From a virus, in IMG/VR virus record IMGVR_UViG_3300028192_000162, positions 1 to 24,847 of that record: a DNA stretch of 24,847 nt. One strand, 5' to 3'. This document shows positions 1 through 7,284 of this stretch, one piece after another. The notes under the pieces are model-generated. The model was not told the DNA's origin, did not search any database, and worked only from the letters and a program-made list of their open reading frames with translations. Each line of letters starts with the position of its first letter. The stretch's first letter is position 1. The translations under genes were made by a program, and so were the position numbers.

Positions 1-1
1 C

Positions 2-571
2 ATACAAGTGCCAGGAATTGGTCTGAGTAGTGGCACTACAGTTCGTGATATGAACTGTGAACGTATGAAACTATCTAAACTCTTAAACGATTATGGTATG
101 AAGGTGGCCGCTGTGGCTATCCTTTGCCAGGATGAACGTGTCTTTGAAGCCATGGAACAGGCTGGAACTCCTTGCCCATTTGAAGGCAAGATTGGTGGTG
201 CGGCTGTTAAGCAATGGAAGAAGTATGACATCGAACGACCAGACTACGACAAGTATGTTGAGAAGATGGACACACGATTAAAGATTGACGAACGTATTGC
301 TAAAGAAGATGGTGTAATCGCAGAGAACGAATCATTGAAGACAAGCATTGATAGTGTTGCTAAAGAAAATGCAGAGTTACAAAAAGCAATCAACGAGTTA
401 CAGAAAGCACAAGCAGAATTGATTGCGGCTCAACAGGAAGAAATTGAACGCCTTGAAAGTTTAGTTCCTGAAGTTCACGAAGATGAAGAAGTATCTGAAG
501 CAGAACACGAAGAGGTGCCAGTAGTTACAACATTAGATAACGGCAGAGTACAACTTCGTATTCCATTGTAA
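2..571 (+). CDS. Coiled-coil protein, 5' end cut by window (partial)
   Basis: The reading frame is open from the first bases (ATA CAA GTG ...), so the gene almost certainly begins upstream and the GTG at 8 is probably internal. I do not recognise a characterised family. The N-terminal part (about residues 1-65) has short Gly- and Cys-containing stretches (VPGIGLSSGTT, MNCERMKLSKLL, GTPCPFEGKIG) that look like a compact conserved domain. After that comes a long Glu/Lys/Gln-rich helix (about 90-160) with heptad-like spacing, ENESLKTSIDSVAKENAELQ, indicating a coiled coil. The tail is acidic. The downstream secreted-protein gene begins two bases after its stop, with no ribosome binding site of its own, so the two are probably translationally coupled. 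A virion or membrane-associated structural role is possible but not shown. Confidence 0.8.
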   Translation: MQVPGIGLSSGTTVRDMNCERMKLSKLLNDYGMKVAAVAILCQDERVFEAMEQAGTPCPFEGKIGGAAVKQWKKYDIERPDYDKYVEKMDTRLKIDERIAKEDGVIAENESLKTSIDSVAKENAELQKAINELQKAQAELIAAQQEEIERLESLVPEVHEDEEVSEAEHEEVPVVTTLDNGRVQLRIPL

Positions 572-573
572 AA

Positions 574-2580
574 ATGTGGAAGTTACTTCCTACATTCATA
601 CTTCTTTTACTAGTATGCTTTACTGAAGTTCAAGCAGAAACAACTCAAGTAACATCCGTCACCTGTGTTGATACTGATAACAGTCCAGTAGAAGGTGACA
701 CAACTACAGTATGTACAACTACTGTTGTTACAACTGTAACAACTCCTGAATCAACAACAACTACAACATCCATATCAGAAAATCTCACAAGTTCAGGTGA
801 CATACTAACTAACTCAGATTTTAAACATGCATCTAATAATAATTATGGTGCAGACGGATGGACTATTACAAATAATCCAGGCTCTCACAGTAGTGCCGGT
901 AGTACGGGGGGCGATAGTACAGGTGGTGTAGTTGCAAGTGGACATAATACAAACATATCACAAACTGTAACATCTATTAAGAGTGAAACTGGAATGTCAG
1001 ACGCAGAAATAAAACATGGCTTCCGTTCAACACTATCAGCAAAGTTATGGTTTTGGAATAATCATACTAACAAAATAACACTTAAACAAACTATCACAGA
1101 TAATGATGGCAACACTACGACACAAACAAGAATCCTCACTGATACAGGTTGTGGATATACGAACTGTGGTGTGTGGGAAGACTTTGATGATACTTACATA
1201 CAAGGCTCTAACTCAGCAACAGACTTCTCTATTAAAGCAGAGGTAAACAATGTTAAAGTGACTGGCTCTACAAGTGGTCATTGGGGACCAGACATTGACA
1301 GTATAGAATTAAATATACAACACAATGAAATTACAACGACAACAGAAACAGTAGCCGCAACATCATCTTCATCAACTGCAACATCATCAGCAACAACATA
1401 TGAATATTGCTGGCAAAAGAATCCATCAACATGTGCTGGCGACCAACCAGGCGTAGATGATATTGAAGAAGATATTGTAGAGGCAGTCGAAGACCTTGAA
1501 GTTGAAGAAGTAGTAGAAGAAGTAACAGTGATTAATGTAGTGAACTTGGATGTCGAGGAACTTGTAATCGTTAATGTTACAATGGATGAAGCAATGGACA
1601 TGGAACTTACTTTTGAACCAGAACAAACATTTGAAGAAGCATTTACTGGCATCATAGAAGAGGCGGGAATGGAAGAAGAATTTGAGGCTGCACTAGAAGA
1701 TGAAGGCTTAACTGAAGAAGAATTCTTTAGTGAAGTTGAAGATGTCATGGAAGAAGAGATGGGTTCTCCTGATGTTGAACCAGAAATTACTACTGAACCA
1801 GAAGTTGAAACTGAAGTAGAAACAGAACCAGAAATTACTACTGAACCAACAATAGAAGAAGATGTTATGAACACATCAGGCTCAGAAGAAACAATGGAAA
1901 CAGAAGTTGAAACTGAAACAGAGGTAGAGGAAGAAACAGAAGTAGAAACAGAAACAGAAGTTGAAACTGAAACAGAAGTAGAAGAAGAAACAGAAGTAGA
2001 GACCGAAACAGAAGTAGAAGAAGAAACAGAAGTAGAAACTGAGGAAGAGATTGAAACTGAAACTGAAACTGAAACAGAAGAAGAAGAAACTGAAACTGAA
2101 ACTGAAGTAGAATCTGATAGTGAAGTTGAAGAGTCAACAGAAACTGGAGATACTGAAGTAGAAGAATCTGAAGAGGTAGAGGTCGATGAAGTTGAAGTAG
2201 ATGCACAAGTTGAAGCAATACAGGCAAGTATCGAAAGAGTCATTGCTCGAATAGAAGCAAACCTAACTCGTATAGATTTAAAACTAAAAGCAACTTCTTT
2301 TGTACTTGCTAAAGCAATGCAAGACCAACAACCAGATATGACAGAGTATACAACACAATCATTTTATGACCCTACTCAACTACCAGACAATCGTGATTGG
2401 TATGCTGAGAGTACAATTTTAGATGTATATGGTAGGTCAGTGTATCAAGATGTAGACTTGAGTGACTATCAAGCAAGTGACCCAATGGCAGTATACGAGG
2501 AAGAGATAAATACAGTCAACAATAATATTCGCCGACTTGAGGCAGAACTGGAGGAATTAGAAAATGAACTTAATGAATAA
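574..2580 (+). CDS. Secreted acidic repeat protein with signal peptide
   Basis: Residues 1-21 form a clear Sec signal peptide: MWKLL, a Leu-rich core, then VQA before the likely cleavage site. Next come a Thr-rich segment, a domain at about 75-250 rich in Asn, Gly, Thr and aromatic residues that looks beta-sandwich-like (possibly sugar-binding), and a Ser/Thr linker. A very acidic region at about 290-545 follows, whose core (about 439-512) is built from ETEVE and EEETEVE repeats. The C-terminal 120 residues are helical and coiled-coil-like (IRRLEAELEELENELNE at the end). I know no named family. A phage protein with a signal peptide should act in the periplasm, envelope or outside the cell. 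It is followed, with overlap, by a membrane-anchored coiled-coil gene and a holin-like gene, so a lysis or envelope role fits. Repeat-number variation is likely. The start lacks a Shine-Dalgarno motif. Confidence 0.88.
   Translation: MWKLLPTFILLLLVCFTEVQAETTQVTSVTCVDTDNSPVEGDTTTVCTTTVVTTVTTPESTTTTTSISENLTSSGDILTNSDFKHASNNNYGADGWTITNNPGSHSSAGSTGGDSTGGVVASGHNTNISQTVTSIKSETGMSDAEIKHGFRSTLSAKLWFWNNHTNKITLKQTITDNDGNTTTQTRILTDTGCGYTNCGVWEDFDDTYIQGSNSATDFSIKAEVNNVKVTGSTSGHWGPDIDSIELNIQHNEITTTTETVAATSSSSTATSSATTYEYCWQKNPSTCAGDQPGVDDIEEDIVEAVEDLEVEEVVEEVTVINVVNLDVEELVIVNVTMDEAMDMELTFEPEQTFEEAFTGIIEEAGMEEEFEAALEDEGLTEEEFFSEVEDVMEEEMGSPDVEPEITTEPEVETEVETEPEITTEPTIEEDVMNTSGSEETMETEVETETEVEEETEVETETEVETETEVEEETEVETETEVEEETEVETEEEIETETETETEEEETETETEVESDSEVEESTETGDTEVEESEEVEVDEVEVDAQVEAIQASIERVIARIEANLTRIDLKLKATSFVLAKAMQDQQPDMTEYTTQSFYDPTQLPDNRDWYAESTILDVYGRSVYQDVDLSDYQASDPMAVYEEEINTVNNNIRRLEAELEELENELNE
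2505..2512 (+). promoter_or_regulatory. Possible intragenic T4-like late promoter (GATAAATA)
   Basis: The string GATAAATAC inside the preceding gene is identical to the copies found in the gaps before other genes in this window. It lies about 52 bases upstream of the start at 2564. Because it also encodes ordinary codons (E-I-N-T), it may be coincidence. Confidence 0.3.
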
Positions 2581-3001
2581 ACTAACATCATACGCATCAT
2601 TGATAGGCGTAATCGTAGCAATCGGTGGTGGCTTTTATGCCTGGGGCGAATTTAACACTCGTTTAGATGCTATTGAAAGTAAGAAGGTAATAAGTCTAGC
2701 ACCAATTAACAAACAGGTTTTAGAACTTCGTAACTCAGTTTCATCATTAGAAGTAGATTTGATTGATAGAATTGATGCACTAAGAGAAAAGATAGACGAA
2801 GGTAATGATATTGACCTTTCAGAGTTGTCAGCACAGATTGATGGTGTCGAAGAGGCTATCAAAGCAGACTTAGATGCTATGAAAGATACATTAACTAAAG
2901 TTGATAAAGAAGTTTCTATCGCATTAAAAGAGAACGAATTACAAGACGAGAAGATTGAAGCAGTTAGGCTTAAAACAACCAACCCTTTAGCAACTAATTA
3001 A
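2564..3001 (+). CDS. Single-pass membrane protein with coiled coil (spanin-like layout)
   Basis: A short N-terminal stretch (about residues 10-27, SYASLIGVIVAIGGGFYAWG) forms one transmembrane helix. It is followed by about 110 residues of charged, heptad-like helix (VLELRNSVSSLEVDLIDRID and later segments), so the bulk probably projects into the periplasm as a coiled coil. This is the general architecture of inner-membrane spanins (Rz type), but sequence alone does not prove that role. The ATG at 2564 has a good ribosome binding site, GGAGGA at 2550-2555 with 8 bases spacing. The second Met at 2573 is an alternative start. The gene overlaps the end of the secreted acidic protein by 17 bases and is followed by three small membrane-protein genes, which suggests an envelope or lysis cassette. 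Confidence 0.85.
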   Translation: MNLMNKLTSYASLIGVIVAIGGGFYAWGEFNTRLDAIESKKVISLAPINKQVLELRNSVSSLEVDLIDRIDALREKIDEGNDIDLSELSAQIDGVEEAIKADLDAMKDTLTKVDKEVSIALKENELQDEKIEAVRLKTTNPLATN

Positions 3002-3012
3002 GGAGATATATT

Positions 3013-3120
3013 ATGAACTTAAATAATAAATGGATATGGATAGCACTAGGTGTAGTAGGATTTATCGCATTAATGTTGTGGGGTGTTGATGCAACTATGT
3101 GCAAGGAAGCACTCTGCTAA
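3013..3120 (+). CDS. 35-residue single-pass membrane protein
   Basis: This is a small gene preceded by AGGAGA at 3001-3006 with 6 bases spacing. The product starts MNLNNKWIWIALGVVGFIAL, a single hydrophobic helix, and ends in a short Cys-containing tail (DATMCKEALC). Its stop codon TAA shares its last base with the ATG of the holin-like gene (TAATG), so the two are translationally coupled. The N-terminal LNxKW motif followed by a hydrophobic helix also occurs in the 33-residue protein on the other side of the holin-like gene. The function is unknown; a holin accessory or antiholin role is an inference from position and topology. Confidence 0.75.
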   Translation: MNLNNKWIWIALGVVGFIALMLWGVDATMCKEALC

Positions 3121-3416
3121 TGGCACTAAGTGAATTAGAAAGAAGTACAATGACCTGGCGGTGGGCCGCCTTGTCTATATATCTCTTAATTTGTTTTTAT
3201 GACTTTATGTTCGTGCCCATCTGGTACGGGTTAAACCGACCAGACATCACAGCATTAATGTTAGTCATCGACAGCACAGAGGAAGTTCTCGTCCAGATGG
3301 AATTGATGAAGACCCTCACTGCTCAACATAACCCATTTACATTAATGGGTGGCGGATTGTTTCATTTGGCATTTGGTGCAATACTTACAGGTAGTGCAGT
3401 AGGAATGAATAGATAA
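3120..3416 (+). CDS. Holin-like membrane protein (3TM-holin/GTA type)
   Basis: The likely start is the ATG at 3120, overlapping the previous stop; an upstream GTG at 3099 in the same frame would lie inside the preceding gene. The 98-residue product has a hydrophobic helix near residues 14-36 (WRWAALSIYLLICFYDFMFV), a short acidic helix with STEEVLVQMELM, and a C-terminal hydrophobic, Gly-rich segment at about 72-95 (FTLMGGGLFHLAFGAILTG). The CFYDF and GGGLFHLAFGAI motifs resemble the 3TM holins of gene transfer agents and marine phages, as I remember that family. Holins make the inner-membrane lesions that time host lysis. The neighbours are two tiny membrane proteins and a spanin-like gene, which supports a lysis cassette. 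No endolysin is visible in this window. Confidence 0.75.
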   Translation: MALSELERSTMTWRWAALSIYLLICFYDFMFVPIWYGLNRPDITALMLVIDSTEEVLVQMELMKTLTAQHNPFTLMGGGLFHLAFGAILTGSAVGMNR

Positions 3417-3438
3417 ACAGAATTTAACAGGAGACTAT

Positions 3439-3540
3439 ATGAACGACATAGAAAGATTGAATAGAAAATGGGTAAACGTATTACTTTTTATAGTATCATT
3501 TCTTGTAGCATGGGAAATTGGTCTATACTTAATGAGTTAA
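3439..3540 (+). CDS. 33-residue single-pass membrane protein
   Basis: The small gene has a ribosome binding site (AGGAGA at 3429-3434). The product begins MNDIERLNRKWVNVLLFIVS and consists of a short charged head plus one transmembrane helix. The LNRKW start of the helix resembles LNNKW in the 35-residue protein upstream of the holin-like gene, so the pair may be diverged duplicates. It is the last gene before the intrinsic terminator, so it probably ends the lysis/envelope transcript. The function is unknown. Confidence 0.72.
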   Translation: MNDIERLNRKWVNVLLFIVSFLVAWEIGLYLMS

Positions 3541-3577
3541 AATAATATGATATGAACGATTAATTTGTATTATATTT

Positions 3578-3605
3578 AAAAGAGGGCATTGAAGCCCTCT
3601 TTTTA
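3578..3605 (+). terminator. Rho-independent terminator
   Basis: There is a perfect 7-bp stem, AGAGGGC at 3581-3587 pairing with GCCCTCT at 3594-3600, with a 6-base loop (ATTGAA). It can be extended by AAA/TTT pairs and runs into a U tract (TTTTT). It lies between the membrane-protein cluster and the next late promoters, so it separates two transcription units. Confidence 0.92.
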
Positions 3606-3617
3606 GTTTTGCTTGAA

Positions 3618-3625
3618 GATAAATA
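3618..3625 (+). promoter_or_regulatory. T4-like late promoter octamer (GATAAATA), first of a pair
   Basis: GATAAATA occurs just after the terminator and 21 bases before a second copy. T4 late promoters use TATAAATA at the -10 position, and related cyanophages use NATAAATA. This one is followed by A rather than the C seen in most other copies here, so it may be the weaker of the two. Confidence 0.55.
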
Positions 3626-3638
3626 ACATACTGAGGAA

Positions 3639-3646
3639 GATAAATA
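3639..3646 (+). promoter_or_regulatory. T4-like late promoter octamer (GATAAATA), second of a pair
   Basis: GATAAATAC lies 33 bases before the ATG at 3680, the spacing seen at other copies in this window. It probably starts the transcript covering the genes from 3680 towards 5631. Confidence 0.7.
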
Positions 3647-3679
3647 CAATTAGAAATTAATTATATTTGAGGAGAATCT

Positions 3680-3928
3680 ATGGCTGATAAAGAACCAAGA
3701 TTAGCACATCTAGAAGCAGAGAGTTTGGAAACTCACGTGGCTGTATGTTACGAGAGATACCATCACTTTAATAAGTCATTAAAAGATATTAATATCAAGA
3801 TTGACAAGAACGAAAAAGAGATGGATAAAGGCTTTACTGAAGTAAAGAGAATGTTGATATGGACAGCATCAACTTTGTTTTCTACTATGTTGATTGCCAT
3901 ATTTGCACAGATGTTTAACCTCTTATAA
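3680..3928 (+). CDS. Tail-anchored coiled-coil membrane protein (XhlA-like layout)
   Basis: This 82-residue protein has a helical, charged N-terminal region (about 1-58, with KSLKDINIKIDKNEKEMDKG) and one C-terminal transmembrane helix (about 59-80, LIWTASTLFSTMLIAIFAQM). This coiled coil plus terminal membrane anchor is the architecture of XhlA-type haemolysin/holin-partner proteins, but the match is only in layout. The ribosome binding site GAGGAGA ends 7 bases before the ATG, and the gene is the first after a double late-promoter octamer. A role in the membrane at lysis is plausible; the function is not proven. Confidence 0.8.
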   Translation: MADKEPRLAHLEAESLETHVAVCYERYHHFNKSLKDINIKIDKNEKEMDKGFTEVKRMLIWTASTLFSTMLIAIFAQMFNLL

Positions 3929-3938
3929 GAGAAACAAA

Positions 3939-4220
3939 ATGTTATTTAATGAACTTGCCCAGGAAGAGATATATGAAGCAAAGTTGGTATATGCGAGAAA
4001 AGGACGGCAAATTATTCGTAAATACAGATGTGGCTCTGGAAGACTAAAAGGCAAGACGGTTTCTAAACCTGCCAAATGTTTCGCACCAGTAAATATCAAG
4101 AAACGTTTCACATTAGCAAGAACAAAAGCAAAAATGGGTGCAAGAATGAAACGTAAGGCTAAGATGACTCGTAGAATGAATCCAGCCAGTAAGAGATTAA
4201 AAACTCTAAATAGAAGATAA
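3939..4220 (+). CDS. Small, very basic protein (possible nucleic-acid binder)
   Basis: The likely start is the ATG at 3939, ten bases after the preceding stop; an upstream ATG at 3894 lies inside the previous gene. The 93-residue product is extremely rich in Lys and Arg, especially over its last 60 residues (RTKAKMGARMKRKAKMTRR, then NPASKRLKTLNRR). It has two Cys residues at about 32 and 47 (KYRCGSG, KPAKCFAP) that could bind metal or form a disulfide. Composition suggests binding to DNA or RNA, for example as a packaged internal-head or DNA-condensing protein. I remember similar basic proteins in marine T4-like phages without an assigned function. The ribosome binding site is weak. Confidence 0.78.
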   Translation: MLFNELAQEEIYEAKLVYARKGRQIIRKYRCGSGRLKGKTVSKPAKCFAPVNIKKRFTLARTKAKMGARMKRKAKMTRRMNPASKRLKTLNRR

Positions 4221-4231
4221 CGGAGAATATA

Positions 4232-4798
4232 ATGTCATTAAAGAATGAAATAGAAAAAGAAATGTTTACTGAAGGTAGGGAAGATAGAATGCAAGATATT
4301 GCATCTCTTATTGATATGCCAGTAGAGGATGTTGATAAACGATTAAAAACCTTGACATTTTCTGATTATATTGAAGTAATGACATCACTAAAAACCCAAA
4401 ATAAAGATACTATTAAACGCATCATGGGACTTGATGAAGCATATAGTAAGGGTTCTCAAGGAGTACAAGGAACATTAGCACCGGGTGAAGAGGAAGAAGA
4501 AGTAGCAGGAGCAGTAGATATGCCAACTACTTCACAAGATGACCAAAAAGTTAAGACTGCTAGAACACAAGCAATGCAACGACTAGGCAGAGATAACTTA
4601 GGTGGCGCAACAGCACAACAAACAGCAGATGCAATGGACAGGGCGGCACAGGGGCAAGCATTAACGCCGATACAACGTAGATCTATGGCGGCACAAACGC
4701 AGAATTTAGACAATTTAGCAACAAATCCACAGACCAGAATGCAGTTTAAAAATTTACTAAATAAATTGAGAATGCAACAAAGAAATCAAGAGGGCTAA
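4232..4798 (+). CDS. Unrecognised acidic/Gln-rich phage protein
   Basis: I do not recognise this 188-residue protein. The first 65 residues are helical, with a pattern (IASLIDMPVEDVDKRLKTLT, then FSDYIEVM) that looks like a small helical domain. A linker with a run of Glu (GEEEEEV) follows, and the last 80 residues are Gln-, Ala- and Met-rich helices (TPIQRRSMAAQTQNLDNLAT). A ribosome binding site (CGGAGAA) precedes the ATG, and the gene follows the basic protein after 11 bases. The composition, charged and helical with an unstructured linker, would suit a scaffold or head-core protein, but nothing in the sequence is diagnostic. Confidence 0.78.
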   Translation: MSLKNEIEKEMFTEGREDRMQDIASLIDMPVEDVDKRLKTLTFSDYIEVMTSLKTQNKDTIKRIMGLDEAYSKGSQGVQGTLAPGEEEEEVAGAVDMPTTSQDDQKVKTARTQAMQRLGRDNLGGATAQQTADAMDRAAQGQALTPIQRRSMAAQTQNLDNLATNPQTRMQFKNLLNKLRMQQRNQEG

Positions 4799-4801
4799 TA
4801 T

Positions 4802-4996
4802 ATGAAATTAACAGAGATATTAGGCGGGTTATTTGTAATGATTACAGAGGAAGAAGAAGATTTGATGACTAAATACTTCTCTGAAGGAGATTATGTAAAT
4901 GAATCACAAATGTCAGGTAGAGAATTGAGACTGGCAGAGGTATTATCACACAAAGGTGTGTTAGTTCCTACAATACGAGGATATAAAACTGTTTAA
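4802..4996 (+). CDS. 64-residue hypothetical protein
   Basis: The small protein starts MKLTEILGGLFVMITEEEED, then has an acidic helix and a segment VNESQMSGRELRLAEVLSHK followed by GVLVPTIRGYKTV. The order of helices and the final beta-like strands are compatible with a small winged-helix-like fold, but this is a weak impression. It starts three bases after the preceding stop, with only a poor ribosome binding site (AGAGGG), so it is probably translationally coupled. An internal ATG at 4838 is an alternative start. Function unknown. Confidence 0.6.
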   Translation: MKLTEILGGLFVMITEEEEDLMTKYFSEGDYVNESQMSGRELRLAEVLSHKGVLVPTIRGYKTV

Positions 4997-5013
4997 ACAA
5001 CTAGGAGTCCCAA

Positions 5014-5631
5014 ATGTCCGCACCAACCAAAAAAGATATAGATTTAATGTCCAACCTGATGAAAGTCATGGATGGCAAAAAACCAACTAAACTCACAGAA
5101 ACAACTAAACAAGATGAATCATCTTCTATAGATGTTACTCCTGGCGTAAAACGTTCAGATATAGACGCAATGTCAAAAATCATTAAAGGATTTAATGAGG
5201 CAACAACAAGTGTCGCACACAAAGTCAAGAAAACAATTAGCGAATCCACTAAAACTGAAAAAGGCGTCAAAGTTGGTGCGTTTTCAGTAGAGAAAAATAA
5301 AGAAGATAGATATGATATACTTGATAGTCGTAGTGATTCTATATTATTTCAAGATATTCAATTGTATGAGACAGTTTGTTGTATCGCTAATCATCTCAAT
5401 GAAGGCAAAACAATTAATTCTATAGAAATTATGAAAATAATTAGAATTAATGAATTATTTGAACGTCATTATAGCAGTGCAGTTCAGCATAAGCATTCAT
5501 ATCAAGTTGCCAAACGTGTAAATAACGATGGCAGAATGGATATCGCTCAAGCAAGATTTTCCCAAGCAAAACACGAGGCTAGCAAAGCCAAACATAAGAT
5601 AACTAATCTTTACGAAACCATAATCCTTTGA
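5014..5631 (+). CDS. Unrecognised protein with internal DID-x-MS repeat
   Basis: This 205-residue protein has two related segments near its start: KKDIDLMSNLMKVMDG at about 6-21 and RSDIDAMSKIIKGFNE at about 48-63, joined by a Thr/Lys/Ser-rich linker. These could be two copies of a short helical docking motif. The second half (about 105-205) is a helical domain with Lys, His and Arg, including IRINELFERHYSSAVQHKHS. A ribosome binding site (AGGAG) precedes the ATG, with 18 bases between it and the previous gene. No family is recognised. Repeated short motifs with flexible linkers suit a protein that binds several copies of a partner, for example in head assembly, but this is a guess. Confidence 0.78.
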   Translation: MSAPTKKDIDLMSNLMKVMDGKKPTKLTETTKQDESSSIDVTPGVKRSDIDAMSKIIKGFNEATTSVAHKVKKTISESTKTEKGVKVGAFSVEKNKEDRYDILDSRSDSILFQDIQLYETVCCIANHLNEGKTINSIEIMKIIRINELFERHYSSAVQHKHSYQVAKRVNNDGRMDIAQARFSQAKHEASKAKHKITNLYETIIL

Positions 5632-5652
5632 TATACTAGTAATATACGAATG

Positions 5653-5685
5653 TATAAATAGATTTGTGCATTAAAAAGATAAATA
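5653..5685 (+). promoter_or_regulatory. Double T4-like late promoter octamers
   Basis: TATAAATA at 5653-5660 is identical to the T4 late -10 consensus, and GATAAATA at 5678-5685 (followed by C) matches the form used elsewhere in the window. The second lies 32 bases before the ATG at 5718. The gap 5632-5717 contains no gene. A TATACT at 5632-5637 could be an additional sigma70-type -10, but its -35 (TTTACG) is poor. Confidence 0.68.
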
Positions 5686-5717
5686 CATGCAATATACAGT
5701 AATACTGGAATAATATT

Positions 5718-7262
5718 ATGAGTTTAAATACAACAAGTTTCTTTAATTCGAACGAAGTTCACATATCTTCACGAATGAATGAATATATGAAGAAAAACTT
5801 TGGCTACGAAGTCGAGGGTGATATCGATACATTGAGAGAAGCAAAAAAATCGCTTGAAGCCGAGCAAATTGAGTTGAAAAAACACTCATATATGAATCAC
5901 AAGTATATGGAAAACATGCTTATGATTGAAACGATTAATTCATTGGTAAAAGCACACTCCAATACGCCAATTATTAAAGAAGACGACAAAGAATTAGAAT
6001 ACGGTGACACTGAAGAAGAGATGGCAAAAGGATTGGGCATGTCCCAAGACGATTTCTGGGAATTAGCAGAAAGAGTTGGACAAGAACAATATGGTAGTTT
6101 AACAAAAGACAACTACGAAGATGTTATGAATCATATAGTTGATAATGCTGACAGTTATACGCAAATAAAAGAAGATTCTGAAGATGACGAAGAACAGCAT
6201 CGTAGAGATGTGAAGCACGGCCTTTATGGTGATGATGAAGAAGAAAGCCAGTCAGAAGATGAAAAAGCAGAGCATGATAGAGATGTGAAGCGTGGTCTTT
6301 ATGGTGAAGATTCTTCCGAGCCTGCGTTTTCTATTAGAACATTTAAAAATGCTAAAGACCCATCTAAAGATGGACTAGAAATTACTAAAACTGGTGGCAT
6401 GGGCGGAACAGTTATTATAAAAAATCAAAAAGAATTAAAAGATTTATTAGTGGCACTTAAAGGCAATGTTGATAATCTTAAAGAAGCATATAATCCTGAA
6501 ACAGGAAGAGATCCCAATGTGGACACAACAGAGTGGGACGACCTTATTGCAAAGACAAAGAAAAAGCAAGAGAAAGAATATGCTAATTCAAAAGAAGGTA
6601 AAAGAGATCCAGCATATAGACATTATCATCAGTATAAGACCCAAGAAGCAGTAACTGAAGATGATGAAACTATAGATTACAGTAATCCAGATAAATTTGA
6701 ACTTCCAGAGTTTATGTGGAAATTCCAAGAAAAATTAGTTAAATTTGCGGCTGGTACATTCGGAGTACATGCAACTAAAGATTCAAGTGGAATTACTGGA
6801 ATGACAATTTCTACTAAGGAGACTACACCTTATATATTAAATACAACAGGTCAAGAAGGAACTAGAGAAGATTTTAAGAATACTGATGAATGGCAAGAAT
6901 GGTTAGATTATCAAGCAAAAATTGAAGCAGAACAAAATAAAGCACGTGAATTAATTGCTAAAGTTAAAGAAACAACTAAAGAACAAGCAGTTAAACAAAC
7001 AGAATCGGTAACTGAAGATGATGAAGAAAAAGGTCCCGAACATTATCGATGGAAAAACGAATCACAATTGGCTGTTGCTCTAGGTCGTATAGAAAGTGCT
7101 ATGGAAGAAATAGACCATGCAATAGAATATAGAGGCGAAAACAGTGCCAAATTTTTTAATAATGGTGACAAAGCAGGTGTCGGCTCACTAATGAGTATCA
7201 AAGGTACACTTCAAAAGATACTCGACAATTGGGAAAAAGACACAGAATTCTACGGAATGTAA
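5718..7262 (+). CDS. Large acidic, repeat-bearing probable structural protein
   Basis: The 514-residue, highly charged protein sits behind a late promoter pair. The N-terminal 85 residues are helical (DIDTLREAKKSLEAEQIELK). Residues about 150-200 contain a 25-residue tandem repeat with core RDVKHGLYGDDEE and RDVKRGLYGEDSS. A beta-like segment (about 205-235) and a Lys/Glu-rich region follow. A second repeated motif, EAVTEDDE and ESVTEDDE, appears at about 312 and 431. The C-terminal 75 residues form a helical domain (LAVALGRIESAMEEIDHAIE). I do not recognise a named family. Its late promoter and neighbours suggest a virion, prohead-core or scaffold-associated protein. The ribosome binding site (GGAA) is weak. 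Confidence 0.82.
   Translation: MSLNTTSFFNSNEVHISSRMNEYMKKNFGYEVEGDIDTLREAKKSLEAEQIELKKHSYMNHKYMENMLMIETINSLVKAHSNTPIIKEDDKELEYGDTEEEMAKGLGMSQDDFWELAERVGQEQYGSLTKDNYEDVMNHIVDNADSYTQIKEDSEDDEEQHRRDVKHGLYGDDEEESQSEDEKAEHDRDVKRGLYGEDSSEPAFSIRTFKNAKDPSKDGLEITKTGGMGGTVIIKNQKELKDLLVALKGNVDNLKEAYNPETGRDPNVDTTEWDDLIAKTKKKQEKEYANSKEGKRDPAYRHYHQYKTQEAVTEDDETIDYSNPDKFELPEFMWKFQEKLVKFAAGTFGVHATKDSSGITGMTISTKETTPYILNTTGQEGTREDFKNTDEWQEWLDYQAKIEAEQNKARELIAKVKETTKEQAVKQTESVTEDDEEKGPEHYRWKNESQLAVALGRIESAMEEIDHAIEYRGENSAKFFNNGDKAGVGSLMSIKGTLQKILDNWEKDTEFYGM
6198..6318 (+). repeat. Coding tandem repeat, 75-base period
   Basis: Two units start at 6198 (CAT CGT AGA GAT GTG AAG) and 6273 (CAT GAT AGA GAT GTG AAG) and both run through a GLYG-encoding stretch. 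They encode the acidic RDVK-x-GLYG repeat of the large structural-type protein. Divergence at third positions shows the duplication is not very recent. Confidence 0.75.
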
Positions 7263-7284
7263 TAATTATAATTGAGGAAACAAA

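Noticed and set aside
1865-2227. Second - strand frame in the same repeat, Leu/Phe/Gln-rich
   Set aside because: Same compositional artefact of the Glu/Thr repeat; low complexity only.
1278-2243. Long open frame on the - strand opposite the acidic repeat gene (321 codons, Ser/Val-rich)
   Set aside because: It is the mirror of GAA/ACA-type repeat codons, which rarely give stops in the opposite frames. It has no plausible start signals and there are no other - strand genes.
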